Source of the DNA: CAYVQF01 sp964454015
GTDB lineage: Bacteria > Myxococcota_A > Bradymonadia > UBA4248
Assembly (NCBI GenBank): GCA_964454015.1
Contig: CAYVQF010000060.1
Coordinates: 1-33,237, forward strand
Length of the DNA stretch: 33,237 nt
Direction of reading: 5' to 3'
The notes beneath the pieces were generated by a model. That model ran no database searches, was not told the origin of the DNA, and saw only the letters and a list, made by a program, of their open reading frames with translations. Numbering within the stretch: position 1 is the stretch's first letter; the number at the start of each line of letters is the position of its first letter. Below, one piece after another: positions 16,622 through 23,963 of this stretch. Both the position numbers and the translations under genes were made by a program.

Positions 16622-18454
16622 TCAGAGCAGGTCCAGGAGCTCTGTCGGGACGGTATTGGTCCCTGCGGTCAGGCCGTTGAGCAAGATGACCCTGCGGGCC
16701 TGACTCTTCTTGTGGCGCAAGGAGATGAGATAGCGGGGGAAGTGGAAGAAGGTGCCCGCAAAGACATCGCCCTCGTCGTGCATGGCCAGGATGAGGTCTT
16801 GGAAGGCGGCGAAAGCAAAGCGCGGCGGCAGGACGCGAGCGGCGCCGGCGAGACTTCCCTGGCGGGTCTCGGGCTGGGGGCTCTGCAGGTCCTTGATGCT
16901 GAAGGCCTTGAGCTCGATGAGGGGGCGGTAGAGGTGAGAGCGGCCCGCTTTGCCGCTGGGCGTCACCAGCTTGCGCCGCCGCAGGCTCTGGATGTCGCGT
17001 TTGACGTCATCGATGGGCTGCCCGAGGGCCGCCGCCAGGTCGTGGGCGCTGAGGTCATCCTTGCGCAGGGCCATGAGGGCGCGCTGCTGCCCTTGACTCA
17101 ACCCCAAAATGCGCCGGTCCACGCTCTGCAAGACCTGAATCTGGTTGTTCTTGAAGCGCACGGCTTGCCCCAAGACGGCGTCCCACACCGCGGTCACTGA
17201 GAGCAGGTCCAGGCCAAAGACGCCGCGCTTGGACACCTCATAGCGCACGGTCTGGAAGGGCCAAAACAGGGCCTCGATGCTCTCGATGCTCTCCTGAGGC
17301 GAGCGCGTGAGCAGGGCGCGCGCCACCTGACGCTCGGCCAAGTGGTGGGTCTCCTCGGGCGTGATGACGAAGGGGATGTGGGTGAGCTGGGGACCGCCTC
17401 GGCTCTCCCGCGCGCGGGTTGGCGCTGGGACCGGGTTGGCTTCTGGGCTGAGGTCTGCTGGGCTGGGATCCACCTCCGCTGGGGCAGCGGCGCCAGCGCT
17501 GCGCGAGGTTGGGGCTGCGGGGGGCGCGGTCAGCGGTGACTCCGGCGTGGCTGGCGCTGCGATGGGCGTGGGTGGATCCACAGCGCTGGAGCGATCGCGA
17601 AGGCTGTCGCCTGGGGGGTCGTCGGCGACGCGGGTGACGAAACCCTCGACGGAGAAGGAGCGGCGACGGCGGAGGTCGGGGGTGCGGCCTTGGTGGGTGG
17701 TTTCGCGGGCGCGGGCCAAGAAGAGGCGCGGGGTGGCGGCGATCTCCCCCATGGCGAAGAAGTGGCCGCGCTCGAGCTCGGGGAGGGTGCGCAGGCGATC
17801 GTTGCTGTCGAAGAAGGGTTTGACGGCGTTGAGGTCGTTCTGCAGGCGCAGGCGGCCGATGAGCTGGTTGCCGCACTGGGAGAGGACGTTCTTGTCGACC
17901 ATGGCCGGGCGCTGGGTGGCGATGGCCAGGCCAATGCCGCGTTTGCGGCCGCGGCGGCTGATTTCGAGGAGCTCCGGGACGCCGCCGCCGCTGCTCTGGG
18001 GGATGAAGCGATCGGCTTCTTCGACGATGACCAGGATGGGGGCGCGGGTTTGGGTGCCGCTGGCGTAGAGGTGGGCGAGGAAGGTCGAGGCGAGCTCGAC
18101 CTCGTTGCTCGAGTCCGAGGTGTCGAAGACCAGGCGGGCGCCTTGCTCGACGACGGCCGCGGCGAGCTCCGGGAGTGTGTCGGCTTTGAGGCGGACGTCG
18201 GCTTCGGCGTGGTTGGCGGCCCACACCACGGGGAACTTCTCCTTGAGGGCGGCGTACTCGCCTTCGGGGTCGAAGATGACGAAAGGCAGGGCGGCGCGGC
18301 AGATCTCTTCGCAGAGCACGCCGATGAGGTGGCTCTTGCCGGAGCCGCTCATACCGATGACGGCGGTGCGGCCAGTGATGATGCTGGAGGCGGCGACCCG
18401 TAAGGGGCCCTCGTCGTGATCGCCGAGATGGAGATGGGGGGAGACGTCAGTCAT
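16622..18454 (-). CDS. HerA/FtsK-like ATPase (DUF87) with winged-helix C-terminus
   Basis: This is a 610-aa P-loop ATPase of the HerA class. Walker A is GMSGSGKS (34-41). VIFDPEGEY (59-67) is a HerA hallmark, and Walker B is ILVIVEEAD (140-148) with Glu145/146. RRGRKRGIGLAIATQRP provides the sensor and arginine-rich region. After about residue 265 comes a linker of some 85 residues rich in Pro and Ala, then a domain with a helix-turn-helix look (DLSAHDLAAALGQPIDDVKRDIQ region, near 480-500). HerA ATPases are hexameric DNA pumps, usually working with the NurA nuclease or, in defence systems, with other nucleases; no nuclease gene is adjacent here. It may therefore work alone or with an unlinked partner. 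The gene points away from the Cys-repeat lipoprotein gene across a 202-bp divergent gap. No Shine-Dalgarno is clear at this ATG. Confidence 0.85.
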   Translation of the reverse strand: MTDVSPHLHLGDHDEGPLRVAASSIITGRTAVIGMSGSGKSHLIGVLCEEICRAALPFVIFDPEGEYAALKEKFPVVWAANHAEADVRLKADTLPELAAAVVEQGARLVFDTSDSSNEVELASTFLAHLYASGTQTRAPILVIVEEADRFIPQSSGGGVPELLEISRRGRKRGIGLAIATQRPAMVDKNVLSQCGNQLIGRLRLQNDLNAVKPFFDSNDRLRTLPELERGHFFAMGEIAATPRLFLARARETTHQGRTPDLRRRRSFSVEGFVTRVADDPPGDSLRDRSSAVDPPTPIAAPATPESPLTAPPAAPTSRSAGAAAPAEVDPSPADLSPEANPVPAPTRARESRGGPQLTHIPFVITPEETHHLAERQVARALLTRSPQESIESIEALFWPFQTVRYEVSKRGVFGLDLLSVTAVWDAVLGQAVRFKNNQIQVLQSVDRRILGLSQGQQRALMALRKDDLSAHDLAAALGQPIDDVKRDIQSLRRRKLVTPSGKAGRSHLYRPLIELKAFSIKDLQSPQPETRQGSLAGAARVLPPRFAFAAFQDLILAMHDEGDVFAGTFFHFPRYLISLRHKKSQARRVILLNGLTAGTNTVPTELLDLL

Positions 18455-18463
18455 GGAGGCTTA

Positions 18464-18522
18464 GCCAAGGGGAGGGCAGAGGACGCGCCGCGCGAGCGCC
18501 CTCCTACGGTATGTGGCTTGGC
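18464..18522. repeat. Nested inverted repeat in the divergent promoter gap
   Basis: An outer pair GCCAAG (18464-18469) / CTTGGC (18517-18522) encloses an inner pair GGAGGGC (18471-18477) / GCCCTCC (18498-18504). It lies just upstream of the minus-strand HerA-like gene, inside its probable leader or promoter. It could be a protein-binding site or a leader hairpin; the sequence does not decide. Confidence 0.45.
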
Positions 18523-18580
18523 GGCGGATCTCAAGGCTGCGCGGGTCTCGGTGCGACCCGGGGGCGATGGGGCTGCCGCC

Positions 18581-18609
18581 TTGCGCCGGCGTCGCGATTT
18601 CGCTTTGAT
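18581..18609 (+). promoter_or_regulatory. Possible promoter for the Cys-repeat/RTX lipoprotein gene
   Basis: TTGCGC (18581-18586) and TTTGAT (18604-18609) are 17 bp apart, and each matches four of six bases of the housekeeping sigma consensus. They lie about 50 bp before the ATG at 18657. This is a weak call made by eye in GC-rich DNA. Confidence 0.28.
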
Positions 18610-18656
18610 GCTGAGATGACGCGCGAGACGGGCGGCACACAGACGAGGAGCGACCC

Positions 18657-21617
18657 ATGGCTGGAGCGAAGGTAAAGCGCGGTGGTAATCTGGTGGCTTT
18701 GCTGCTGTTGGCAGGGGGCGTCTGGGCTTGCGACGAGGAGCGCGCTACCTCGCCCGATGCAGAGGACGTGGCCGTCGAGGTGACGGCGCCGCGCTGTGGT
18801 GACGGCGTGGTGAAGGCAGGGGAGTTCTGTGACGATGGGGTGCACAACGGCACCTATGGGCGCTGTCGCGCCGACTGTAAGAGTCGATCGCGCTGTGGCG
18901 ACGAGGTCGTCGATGGGCCCGACGAGGCCTGCGATGATGGGGCTGAGAATGGTGTCTATGGCCGCTGCCGCGCCGACTGCAGCGGCGTGTCCCGGTGTGG
19001 CGATGGCCTGGTCGACGCCGACTTCGAGCTGTGCGACGACGGGGAGGACAATGGCAACTACGGCCAGTGCCAGCTCGACTGTCAGGGCGTTGTCGGCTGT
19101 GGCGATGGCACGGTGGATCCCGTGTTTGAGGTCTGTGACGATGGCGCGCTCAATGGCAGCTACGGGCATTGCCGGCGCGATTGTCGCAGTGTGGCGCGCT
19201 GTGGGGATGGGGTCGTGGATGCGCCCGACGAGGCCTGTGATGCCGGGGAGGACAACGGCAGCTACGGCCACGGGGCGTGCACGACGGAGTGTAGGGTGGC
19301 GATCTTTCCCTATGCGCCGGCACCCGGCGTCGTGGATCCCGCGTGGCTGGACTCGCCGCCGCCGTGCAACCGAGACGATTGGTTCGTGAAGTATTTGCAT
19401 TATCGCCAGCGTTTTCGGGGCAATGGGACGGCGGCGCAGCCGGGTTTCATCTCCATCGGCGGCGCGCCGGGACAGTCTATGCCGGCCTCGCGGCGCGAGC
19501 CCCAGGTGGCCTGCGCCGGGCACTGGTCGATGAGCGCCTGCCCGCGTGAGGACTTGGCCGATGCCCACGGCCGCTACGCCTGGGGCGACGCCACGATCTA
19601 TCTCGGCACTTACTTCGAGGTGTTGGCCACGGAGTACGCCATGTTCAAGCAGCTCGGCTTGGACACCAGCGAGACCCTGGACGATCTCTACTGGGCGCTG
19701 GAGGCCTTCAACCGGGTCGACGAGGCCGCGGAGCTGGTCTACGGGCGCGCACCGGCGCGGGATGGCTTTTTTCTCCGGGATGATGTGCCGGCGAGCTTCT
19801 ATTTGGCTGACGACGGTGCTTACCGCTTTCCCCGCGCCGACGGTGAGAACCTGGGCTACGAGTGTGTGATCTCGAATGCTTCCTGTCGCCCCTTGACGCC
19901 GGACTCGCTCAACGACGGCGCCTTCACCAGCCAAGACCAGATGATCGGACTGATTCACGGCTTGGCCTTGGTCGCTGCTCTGGTGCCAGAGGATGAAGTG
20001 GTGCGGGGGCTCGCCCTGCGGGAGGCCTCCCGCGAGATGGTGCATCGCATGGTCAAACACCTGCGTGACCACACGTGGACCGTGCGCGACCCCGTGGGCA
20101 ACAGGCCGCCCGATGCCTGGGGGGGCAACGCGCTGGGTTTCTCGAATCTCTTCGCCGAGGCCGCCAATCGCGTGTGTGGACAGGATTTTGGGGTCGAGAA
20201 TTACCACGACGCGACCAGCACCAGCGTGATCGCCACGGGGGCCTTGGCCCTGTTGGACACGGGCTGGTTCGAGACTCACAACTATAACCGGACCATGGCG
20301 CTGCGGTTGATGGCCATCACCGGGACCTGGGACGCGGGCGGGAAGTTTTTGACGCGGGCCGTCGGCGATGGGAAGGATCTCTATGTGCTGTCACGGTCGA
20401 TCTTGAGCGGGCGGGCGCCCAGCGCGGACTTCGCCATGTGGCGCGTCGAGGAGATGTTGGGCTCGGCGCCGTGTAGCGGCCCGTGTTTTGGCTTTGCCGG
20501 TTGCGACGATCCCGCTGGCTGGGGCGCGAGCAACCGTTTCGCGACGCCGGGGGATCGTTTCGGCAACCGCCACTGGGCCGGCGAGTACAGCGGGATGGAC
20601 TACATGGCCCTGCACAACCTCTATTTCTTGGTGCGCCAGGGCCACTACGGGCAGCGCTTGCCTGAGGCGCCCGAGCCCAGCCACTGCGCCGAGTTTCGCG
20701 GCGTGCACCTCCTGACCCACGCGGTGGAGCTGGGCGGGGAGGCCTACGATCCCAGTGACCCCTGTGCCCTGCCCGATCTGGCGCAGGTGTACTGTGGGCG
20801 GACCTTTGCGGCGTGGCTAGACGCGGCTTACCGCGGCGAGGTGGAGATCTTCACGGGACGTTCGCGCTGGGTGTGTGTGGACCAGGAGCCCTGTTGGCTC
20901 AACCCGTGGGCGGACATTGGCGGGCCTGGCCAGGATCTGATCATCGGCACCGATGGGGACGATGACCTCTTTGGGGGGCCGGGCCACGATTGCATCGTCG
21001 GTGGTCCGGGCGATGATTTTCTCCGGGGGGATCTGGGACACGACATGTTGGTTGGGGGCCCGGGCAACGATCGGCTCTATGGCGATCCCGATGGCCATGA
21101 GGGGATCGATTTCTTGTGGGGTGGGGAGGGCGACGACACCCTGGTTGGAGGCGCAGGTGGGGATGAGCTCTACGGCGGCGACGGGCACGATCACATCGAT
21201 GCCGGCGCGGGCAACGACATGGTCGATGCCGGCGCGGGTGACGATTGGGTGCTGGCAGGGACCGGTCACGACAGCGTCCGCGCAGGCGACGGCGATGACA
21301 CGGTGGTGGGCGACCTCGGCGACGACAGCGTGTGGGGTGGGCCTGGGCGGGATCGCTTGCGCGGCGGCCCCGGGAACGACTGGATGTGGGGGGAAGAGGG
21401 GGACGATTTGCTGCTGGGAGAGGACGGCGACGATGTGCTCTATCCCGGGGCTGGGCTGGATCACGTCTGCGGCGGTGCGGGCAACGACACGATCTGGGGC
21501 AACTGGGATGGCGACGGTTGCCTGGGAGGCAGCGGGACCAACACGGTGCAGGGCTGCACCGAGGTGTTGAGCGGCGAGCAGTGTAGCCTGAGTGCCTTCG
21601 AGGGGTGGCTGGACTGA
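18657..21617 (+). CDS. Large lipoprotein with five Cys-repeats, central helical domain and RTX-type repeats
   Basis: The 986-aa protein has a signal peptide with lipobox GVWAC (Cys near residue 23). Five tandem modules of the form 'RCGDG.VD...E.CDDG..NG.YG.C..DC' (about 45-215) belong to the DUF4215-like Cys-rich repeats common in myxobacterial surface proteins. A central domain of about 500 residues (220-745) was not recognised. It has repeated helical segments and motifs such as SQDQMIGLIHG (near 421-431) that recall alpha/alpha-toroid carbohydrate enzymes, but this is only an impression. The C-terminus (about 753-965) holds some 22 nonapeptides of the RTX type (GG.G.D.L.), which fold into a beta-roll when calcium binds. 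RTX proteins normally leave by type I secretion, whereas this one carries a Sec/lipoprotein signal. It is probably a calcium-stabilised surface adhesin or enzyme. GAGGAG lies eight bases before the ATG. Confidence 0.87.
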   Translation: MAGAKVKRGGNLVALLLLAGGVWACDEERATSPDAEDVAVEVTAPRCGDGVVKAGEFCDDGVHNGTYGRCRADCKSRSRCGDEVVDGPDEACDDGAENGVYGRCRADCSGVSRCGDGLVDADFELCDDGEDNGNYGQCQLDCQGVVGCGDGTVDPVFEVCDDGALNGSYGHCRRDCRSVARCGDGVVDAPDEACDAGEDNGSYGHGACTTECRVAIFPYAPAPGVVDPAWLDSPPPCNRDDWFVKYLHYRQRFRGNGTAAQPGFISIGGAPGQSMPASRREPQVACAGHWSMSACPREDLADAHGRYAWGDATIYLGTYFEVLATEYAMFKQLGLDTSETLDDLYWALEAFNRVDEAAELVYGRAPARDGFFLRDDVPASFYLADDGAYRFPRADGENLGYECVISNASCRPLTPDSLNDGAFTSQDQMIGLIHGLALVAALVPEDEVVRGLALREASREMVHRMVKHLRDHTWTVRDPVGNRPPDAWGGNALGFSNLFAEAANRVCGQDFGVENYHDATSTSVIATGALALLDTGWFETHNYNRTMALRLMAITGTWDAGGKFLTRAVGDGKDLYVLSRSILSGRAPSADFAMWRVEEMLGSAPCSGPCFGFAGCDDPAGWGASNRFATPGDRFGNRHWAGEYSGMDYMALHNLYFLVRQGHYGQRLPEAPEPSHCAEFRGVHLLTHAVELGGEAYDPSDPCALPDLAQVYCGRTFAAWLDAAYRGEVEIFTGRSRWVCVDQEPCWLNPWADIGGPGQDLIIGTDGDDDLFGGPGHDCIVGGPGDDFLRGDLGHDMLVGGPGNDRLYGDPDGHEGIDFLWGGEGDDTLVGGAGGDELYGGDGHDHIDAGAGNDMVDAGAGDDWVLAGTGHDSVRAGDGDDTVVGDLGDDSVWGGPGRDRLRGGPGNDWMWGEEGDDLLLGEDGDDVLYPGAGLDHVCGGAGNDTIWGNWDGDGCLGGSGTNTVQGCTEVLSGEQCSLSAFEGWLD
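18798..19300 (+). repeat. Five tandem Cys-rich modules of about 100 bp
   Basis: Five in-frame copies of a 33-35-residue unit appear in a row, each with the cores CGDG, CDDG (CDAG in the fifth) and YG.C..DC. The fifth has an extra residue and a changed spacing (YGHGACTTEC). The copies differ at many third codon positions, so the array is old rather than freshly duplicated. Confidence 0.85.
20920..21555 (+). repeat. RTX-type nonapeptide repeat array
   Basis: About 22 near-continuous 27-bp units encode GG.G.D.L. nonapeptides with aspartates at the calcium positions. One unit is stretched (GDPDGHEGIDFLW), and a Cys-bearing unit near the end (GGAGLDHVC-like) may pair with the cysteines of the short C-terminal tail. 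Confidence 0.88.
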
Positions 21618-21641
21618 GGTGGGTAAAGAGGAGGTGCGCGG

Positions 21642-22844
21642 ATGATGGGGCGATTGGCGCTGCTGTGTTTGGGCTTGTGCTGGGTGGTGGCGTGCCGGGC
21701 GCCCGAGCCTGCGCCTCCTGCGGGCCAAGCTGAGACCGCGCCAGAGGTGGCGCCGCAGGGGGGCGTGGCGGAGGCCGGTGAGGCGCAGCCGGCGCTGCCG
21801 CCGGATTTCCCACGGCGGTGGGACACTCGGCGGGAAATCATCGACTCCCACGTGCATCTCGCCCCCAGCACCATCGCCATCGCCTTGGCGCTGGATGTCT
21901 TTGCCGCCGCTGGCATCGGTCGTTTCGCCGTGAAGAGCGCCGGCGCGCCGGGCTCGCTGCGTTACGCGTCGACTTTGGCGATGCAGCGCATCCTCGGTGA
22001 CCGCATGCGGGCCTTCTCCAACATCGAGTGGCGCCGCTTCAATGACGAGGATTTCGTCGCTGCGGTGCTGGGCGAGCTGGCCCAGGCCAAGGCGGACGGC
22101 ATGGTGGGCATCAAGATTTTCAAGGACTTGGGGCTGGGGGTGCGTCGCCTGGACGGCAGCCTGGTGTCGCCCGATGATCCCGTGTTGGCGCCCATTTTTG
22201 CGGCCTGCGGCCGCTTGGGGCTCATCGTCGCTTGGCACATCGCTGATCCCGTGGCCTTCTTCGAGCCCGTGACGCCCGAGAACGAGCGCTACGACGAGCT
22301 CTCCATCGCGGCGTCCTGGTCTTTTCACGGTGAGGATTTCCCAACCTTTGCGGCCTTGATGGCGGTGCAGGAGCGGGTCATTGCGAGCCACCCCGAGACC
22401 ACCTTTCTCCTGATCCACATGGGCAACTACGCCGAGAATCTGGATTACGTCGATCATCTGCTGAGCACCTATCCCAGGGTCTACGTCGACGTCTCCGCGA
22501 GAGTTCCCGAGATCGGGCGGCATCCCCCGGAGCAGGTGCGGGCCTTCTTCATCAAGCACCAAGACCGAATCCTCTTTGGCAGTGACATCATTTTTGGCGC
22601 TGAGGGCGCGATGCAGCTCGGATCGGTGTCGGCGCGCGAGCCGGGCTTTGACGACGCCGTCGTCTTCTACCAGCGACACTGGCACTACTTCGAGACGGAT
22701 CACCGGCAGATCGCCCACCCCACACCGATCCAAGGACGCTGGCGCATCGACGCGGTGGATCTGCCGCTGGAGATCTTGGAGAAGTTCTATGTGGACAACG
22801 CGGCGCGTCTCATCTGGGGGCAGAGCGGTGAGGGGGCACCCTAG
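21642..22844 (+). CDS. Amidohydrolase family lipoprotein
   Basis: The 400-aa protein begins with a lipoprotein signal (lipobox VVAC, Cys near residue 18) and a Pro/Ala-rich tether. The rest is a TIM-barrel amidohydrolase of the amidohydrolase_2 kind. The expected metal ligands are in order: His70-x-His72 (DSHVH), a lysine in KIFKD (Lys158 or Lys161), His199 (AWHIADP), His259 (LIHMGN) and Asp315 (FGSD). Relatives are decarboxylases, lactonases or other hydrolases; the substrate cannot be told. A strong GAGGAGG (about 21628-21634) lies eight bases before the ATG, and the gap after the RTX lipoprotein gene is only 24 bp, so the two are likely co-transcribed. Its stop TAG is part of a CTAG that also gives the stop of the convergent gene. 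Confidence 0.9.
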   Translation: MMGRLALLCLGLCWVVACRAPEPAPPAGQAETAPEVAPQGGVAEAGEAQPALPPDFPRRWDTRREIIDSHVHLAPSTIAIALALDVFAAAGIGRFAVKSAGAPGSLRYASTLAMQRILGDRMRAFSNIEWRRFNDEDFVAAVLGELAQAKADGMVGIKIFKDLGLGVRRLDGSLVSPDDPVLAPIFAACGRLGLIVAWHIADPVAFFEPVTPENERYDELSIAASWSFHGEDFPTFAALMAVQERVIASHPETTFLLIHMGNYAENLDYVDHLLSTYPRVYVDVSARVPEIGRHPPEQVRAFFIKHQDRILFGSDIIFGAEGAMQLGSVSAREPGFDDAVVFYQRHWHYFETDHRQIAHPTPIQGRWRIDAVDLPLEILEKFYVDNAARLIWGQSGEGAP

Positions 22845-23395
22845 ACGCGGTGCCAGCGACTCTCGACGATGAAGCGCATCTCGTCTTTGAGCTTGAACAT
22901 GCCGAACATGTGCTCGAAGGGCTTGATGCCATAGTCGCTCTGGAGGAATTCGAAGCTGGCCGAGACCTGCAGGGTGCTGCCATGGACCTGCGCTTCTTGG
23001 CAGGGGAGGAGGATCTCGCGGCTGGGGCCGCCAAAGATCTGCAGGGTCGCCTGCAGCAGTGGTGGGGCCTCGGCCTGCGGCCAGGTGAGGCTTCCCCTGA
23101 GCGTGGCCACTGCCCGCGCTTCGGTCTTGAGGACTTTCTTGCGCATCAGGCGCTGGCACTCGGCCCACTCGATGCGGTTGAGGAGACCGTCGCGGGTGCA
23201 CATGGCCCAGAGCTGGGCCCTGGCCTCGAAGTCACCGCCGTCGGTGTCGAGGCGCAGCTCTCCCGTGACATCGCGACAGTGAAACTCCAAGTCATGGGCA
23301 ACCACTGCTGCCAGCGATGGCGCCTTGAAGGTAAAGATGCGCAACAGCGTCGCGCTGTGATCGAGTCGATAAAGACCCGGTGGTGGTCTCTCCAT
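22841..23395 (-). CDS. YceI-like domain protein
   Basis: The 184-aa protein has no signal peptide and reads as a YceI-type beta-barrel. It opens with YRLDHSATLLRIFTFK, contains 'VAHDLEF' and closes with a strand pair ending in 'FEFLQSDYGIKPFEHMFGMFKLKDEMRF', a pattern seen in YceI proteins, where that loop caps the lipid-binding barrel. YceI proteins bind isoprenoid-like lipids. Exported and cytosolic forms are both known, and this one looks cytosolic. The similarity was judged by eye. The gene overlaps the amidohydrolase gene tail to tail by four bases (CTAG). Its upstream side opens into the long structured intergenic region, and only a weak ribosome site (GGGAAA) is seen before the ATG. 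Confidence 0.72.
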   Translation of the reverse strand: MERPPPGLYRLDHSATLLRIFTFKAPSLAAVVAHDLEFHCRDVTGELRLDTDGGDFEARAQLWAMCTRDGLLNRIEWAECQRLMRKKVLKTEARAVATLRGSLTWPQAEAPPLLQATLQIFGGPSREILLPCQEAQVHGSTLQVSASFEFLQSDYGIKPFEHMFGMFKLKDEMRFIVESRWHRV

Positions 23396-23428
23396 GCCGT
23401 TTCCCGTGCTGGGTCATCGTGGTTGACA

Positions 23429-23476
23429 GCCGCAACCTGCGCGTTGCAGGCGCGGCGCGCAGCCTAATCGCTGCGC
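23429..23476. repeat. Two back-to-back stem-loops
   Basis: The first has GCCGC (23429-23433) pairing with GCGGC (23452-23456) and, inside it, CCTGC (23436-23440) with GCAGG (23446-23450). An alternative inner pairing GCAAC/GTTGC is also possible. The second starts at the next base: GCGCAGC (23457-23463), loop CTAATC, GCTGCGC (23470-23476), a perfect seven-base stem. Confidence 0.55.
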
Positions 23477-23494
23477 ACCCTGCGCCGCAAGGAG

Positions 23495-23515
23495 CGCCCA
23501 GGCGATGCCTGGGCG
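23495..23515. repeat. Perfect nine-base stem with three-base loop
   Basis: CGCCCAGGC (23495-23503), GAT, GCCTGGGCG (23507-23515). It is a very stable hairpin in either strand. No T-run follows on the plus strand and no A-run precedes it, so it is not an intrinsic terminator. Confidence 0.7.
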
Positions 23516-23522
23516 GTGGGTG

Positions 23523-23573
23523 GTCTACACGGTCGCTCGATGGGCCACCCCGACGTGGTGGCACCGTGTAGAC
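23523..23573. repeat. Nested stem-loop with 11-base outer and 6-base inner arms
   Basis: GTCTACACGGT (23523-23533) pairs perfectly with ACCGTGTAGAC (23563-23573). Inside, GCCACC (23544-23549) pairs with GGTGGC (23557-23562), and its right arm directly abuts the outer right arm, leaving a ten-base bulge on the left only. One continuous 17-pair helix with a single-sided bulge is a shape typical of folded RNA. Confidence 0.68.
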
Positions 23574-23588
23574 GTCTGCATGACGTCT
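23570..23588. repeat. Seven-base stem overlapping the previous stem
   Basis: AGACGTC (23570-23576), loop TGCAT, GACGTCT (23582-23588). Its left arm uses bases 23570-23573, which also belong to the outer arm of the preceding stem, so the two cannot form at full length together. Confidence 0.5.
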
Positions 23589-23772
23589 GGGTTCCTGATT
23601 GCACCGGACGAAGCGATCATCATGGTGAGCGGCTCAGCCTGCCGCACTATCGAGCCTCTTTGCGCCAGGTCGGTTCGTTCAGGACGTCACGCTGGTCGTC
23701 GAGGGTCTATTTTTTTGGTGCACACATACCTCCTTTGCATCGGCAAGTTAGGGTCGCCCCCAGGAGCGTTGC

Positions 23773-23840
23773 GCCACCCGAAGCCGTTTCGGTGGCCGTC
23801 ACCAGCAGCCCGGAAGGCGTGAGGCCTAGGCTGCGGTGAC
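23773..23840. repeat. Pair of adjacent bulged stem-loops
   Basis: The first has GCCACC-C-GAA (23773-23782) pairing with TTCGGTGGC (23788-23796), a nine-pair stem with one bulged C and a five-base loop. The second starts two bases on: GTCACC (23798-23803), a bulged A, GCAGCC (23805-23810), then the matching GGCTGC (23829-23834) and GGTGAC (23835-23840), with a small AGGC/GCCT stem at the tip (23815-23827). Confidence 0.62.
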
Positions 23841-23893
23841 TCTTATGTTCTAATGCTGCTCGCCCGTTTGAAAAGTCCCAGGATGACAAAAAA

Positions 23894-23911
23894 TGACCTA
23901 CATGGAGGTCA
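23894..23911. promoter_or_regulatory. Operator-like inverted repeat
   Basis: TGACCT-ACATGG-AGGTCA is a perfect six-base inverted repeat with a six-base spacer, the usual form of a dimeric regulator's binding site. It lies about 47 bp before the putative -10 box at 23958. The regulator is unknown. Confidence 0.4.
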
Positions 23912-23936
23912 GAGTGGCGGAGTGGCCGACAAAAGG

Positions 23937-23963
23937 TTTGCGAAATATTGACTTAGGTAAAAT
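23937..23963 (+). promoter_or_regulatory. Possible promoter for the EEP lipoprotein gene
   Basis: TAAAAT (23958-23963) matches five of six bases of a -10 box in the most AT-rich stretch of the window. The -35 side is poor (TTTGCG at 23937-23942, with a short spacer of 15). A start near 23970 would give a leader of about 100 bases containing the CGCCC-CGAA-GGGCG hairpin (23974-23987). Confidence 0.33.

Noticed and set aside
20817..23201. 794-codon minus-strand open frame opposite the RTX lipoprotein and amidohydrolase genes
   Set aside because: It spans two clear plus-strand genes, has no domain signature and is a shadow of RTX repeat DNA at one end.
23495..23515. Nine-base hairpin as an intrinsic terminator
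   Set aside because: Followed by GGTGGGTGG on one strand and by no T-run on the other.
23701..23720. Run of seven T residues at 23710-23716 as a terminator
   Set aside because: No good stem lies directly before it; only a four-base GACG/CGTC pairing can be drawn.
23505..23839. Open frames of 105 and 107 codons in the structured gap
   Set aside because: They overlap in different frames, have no ribosome site or recognisable motif, and contain the arms of several hairpins.
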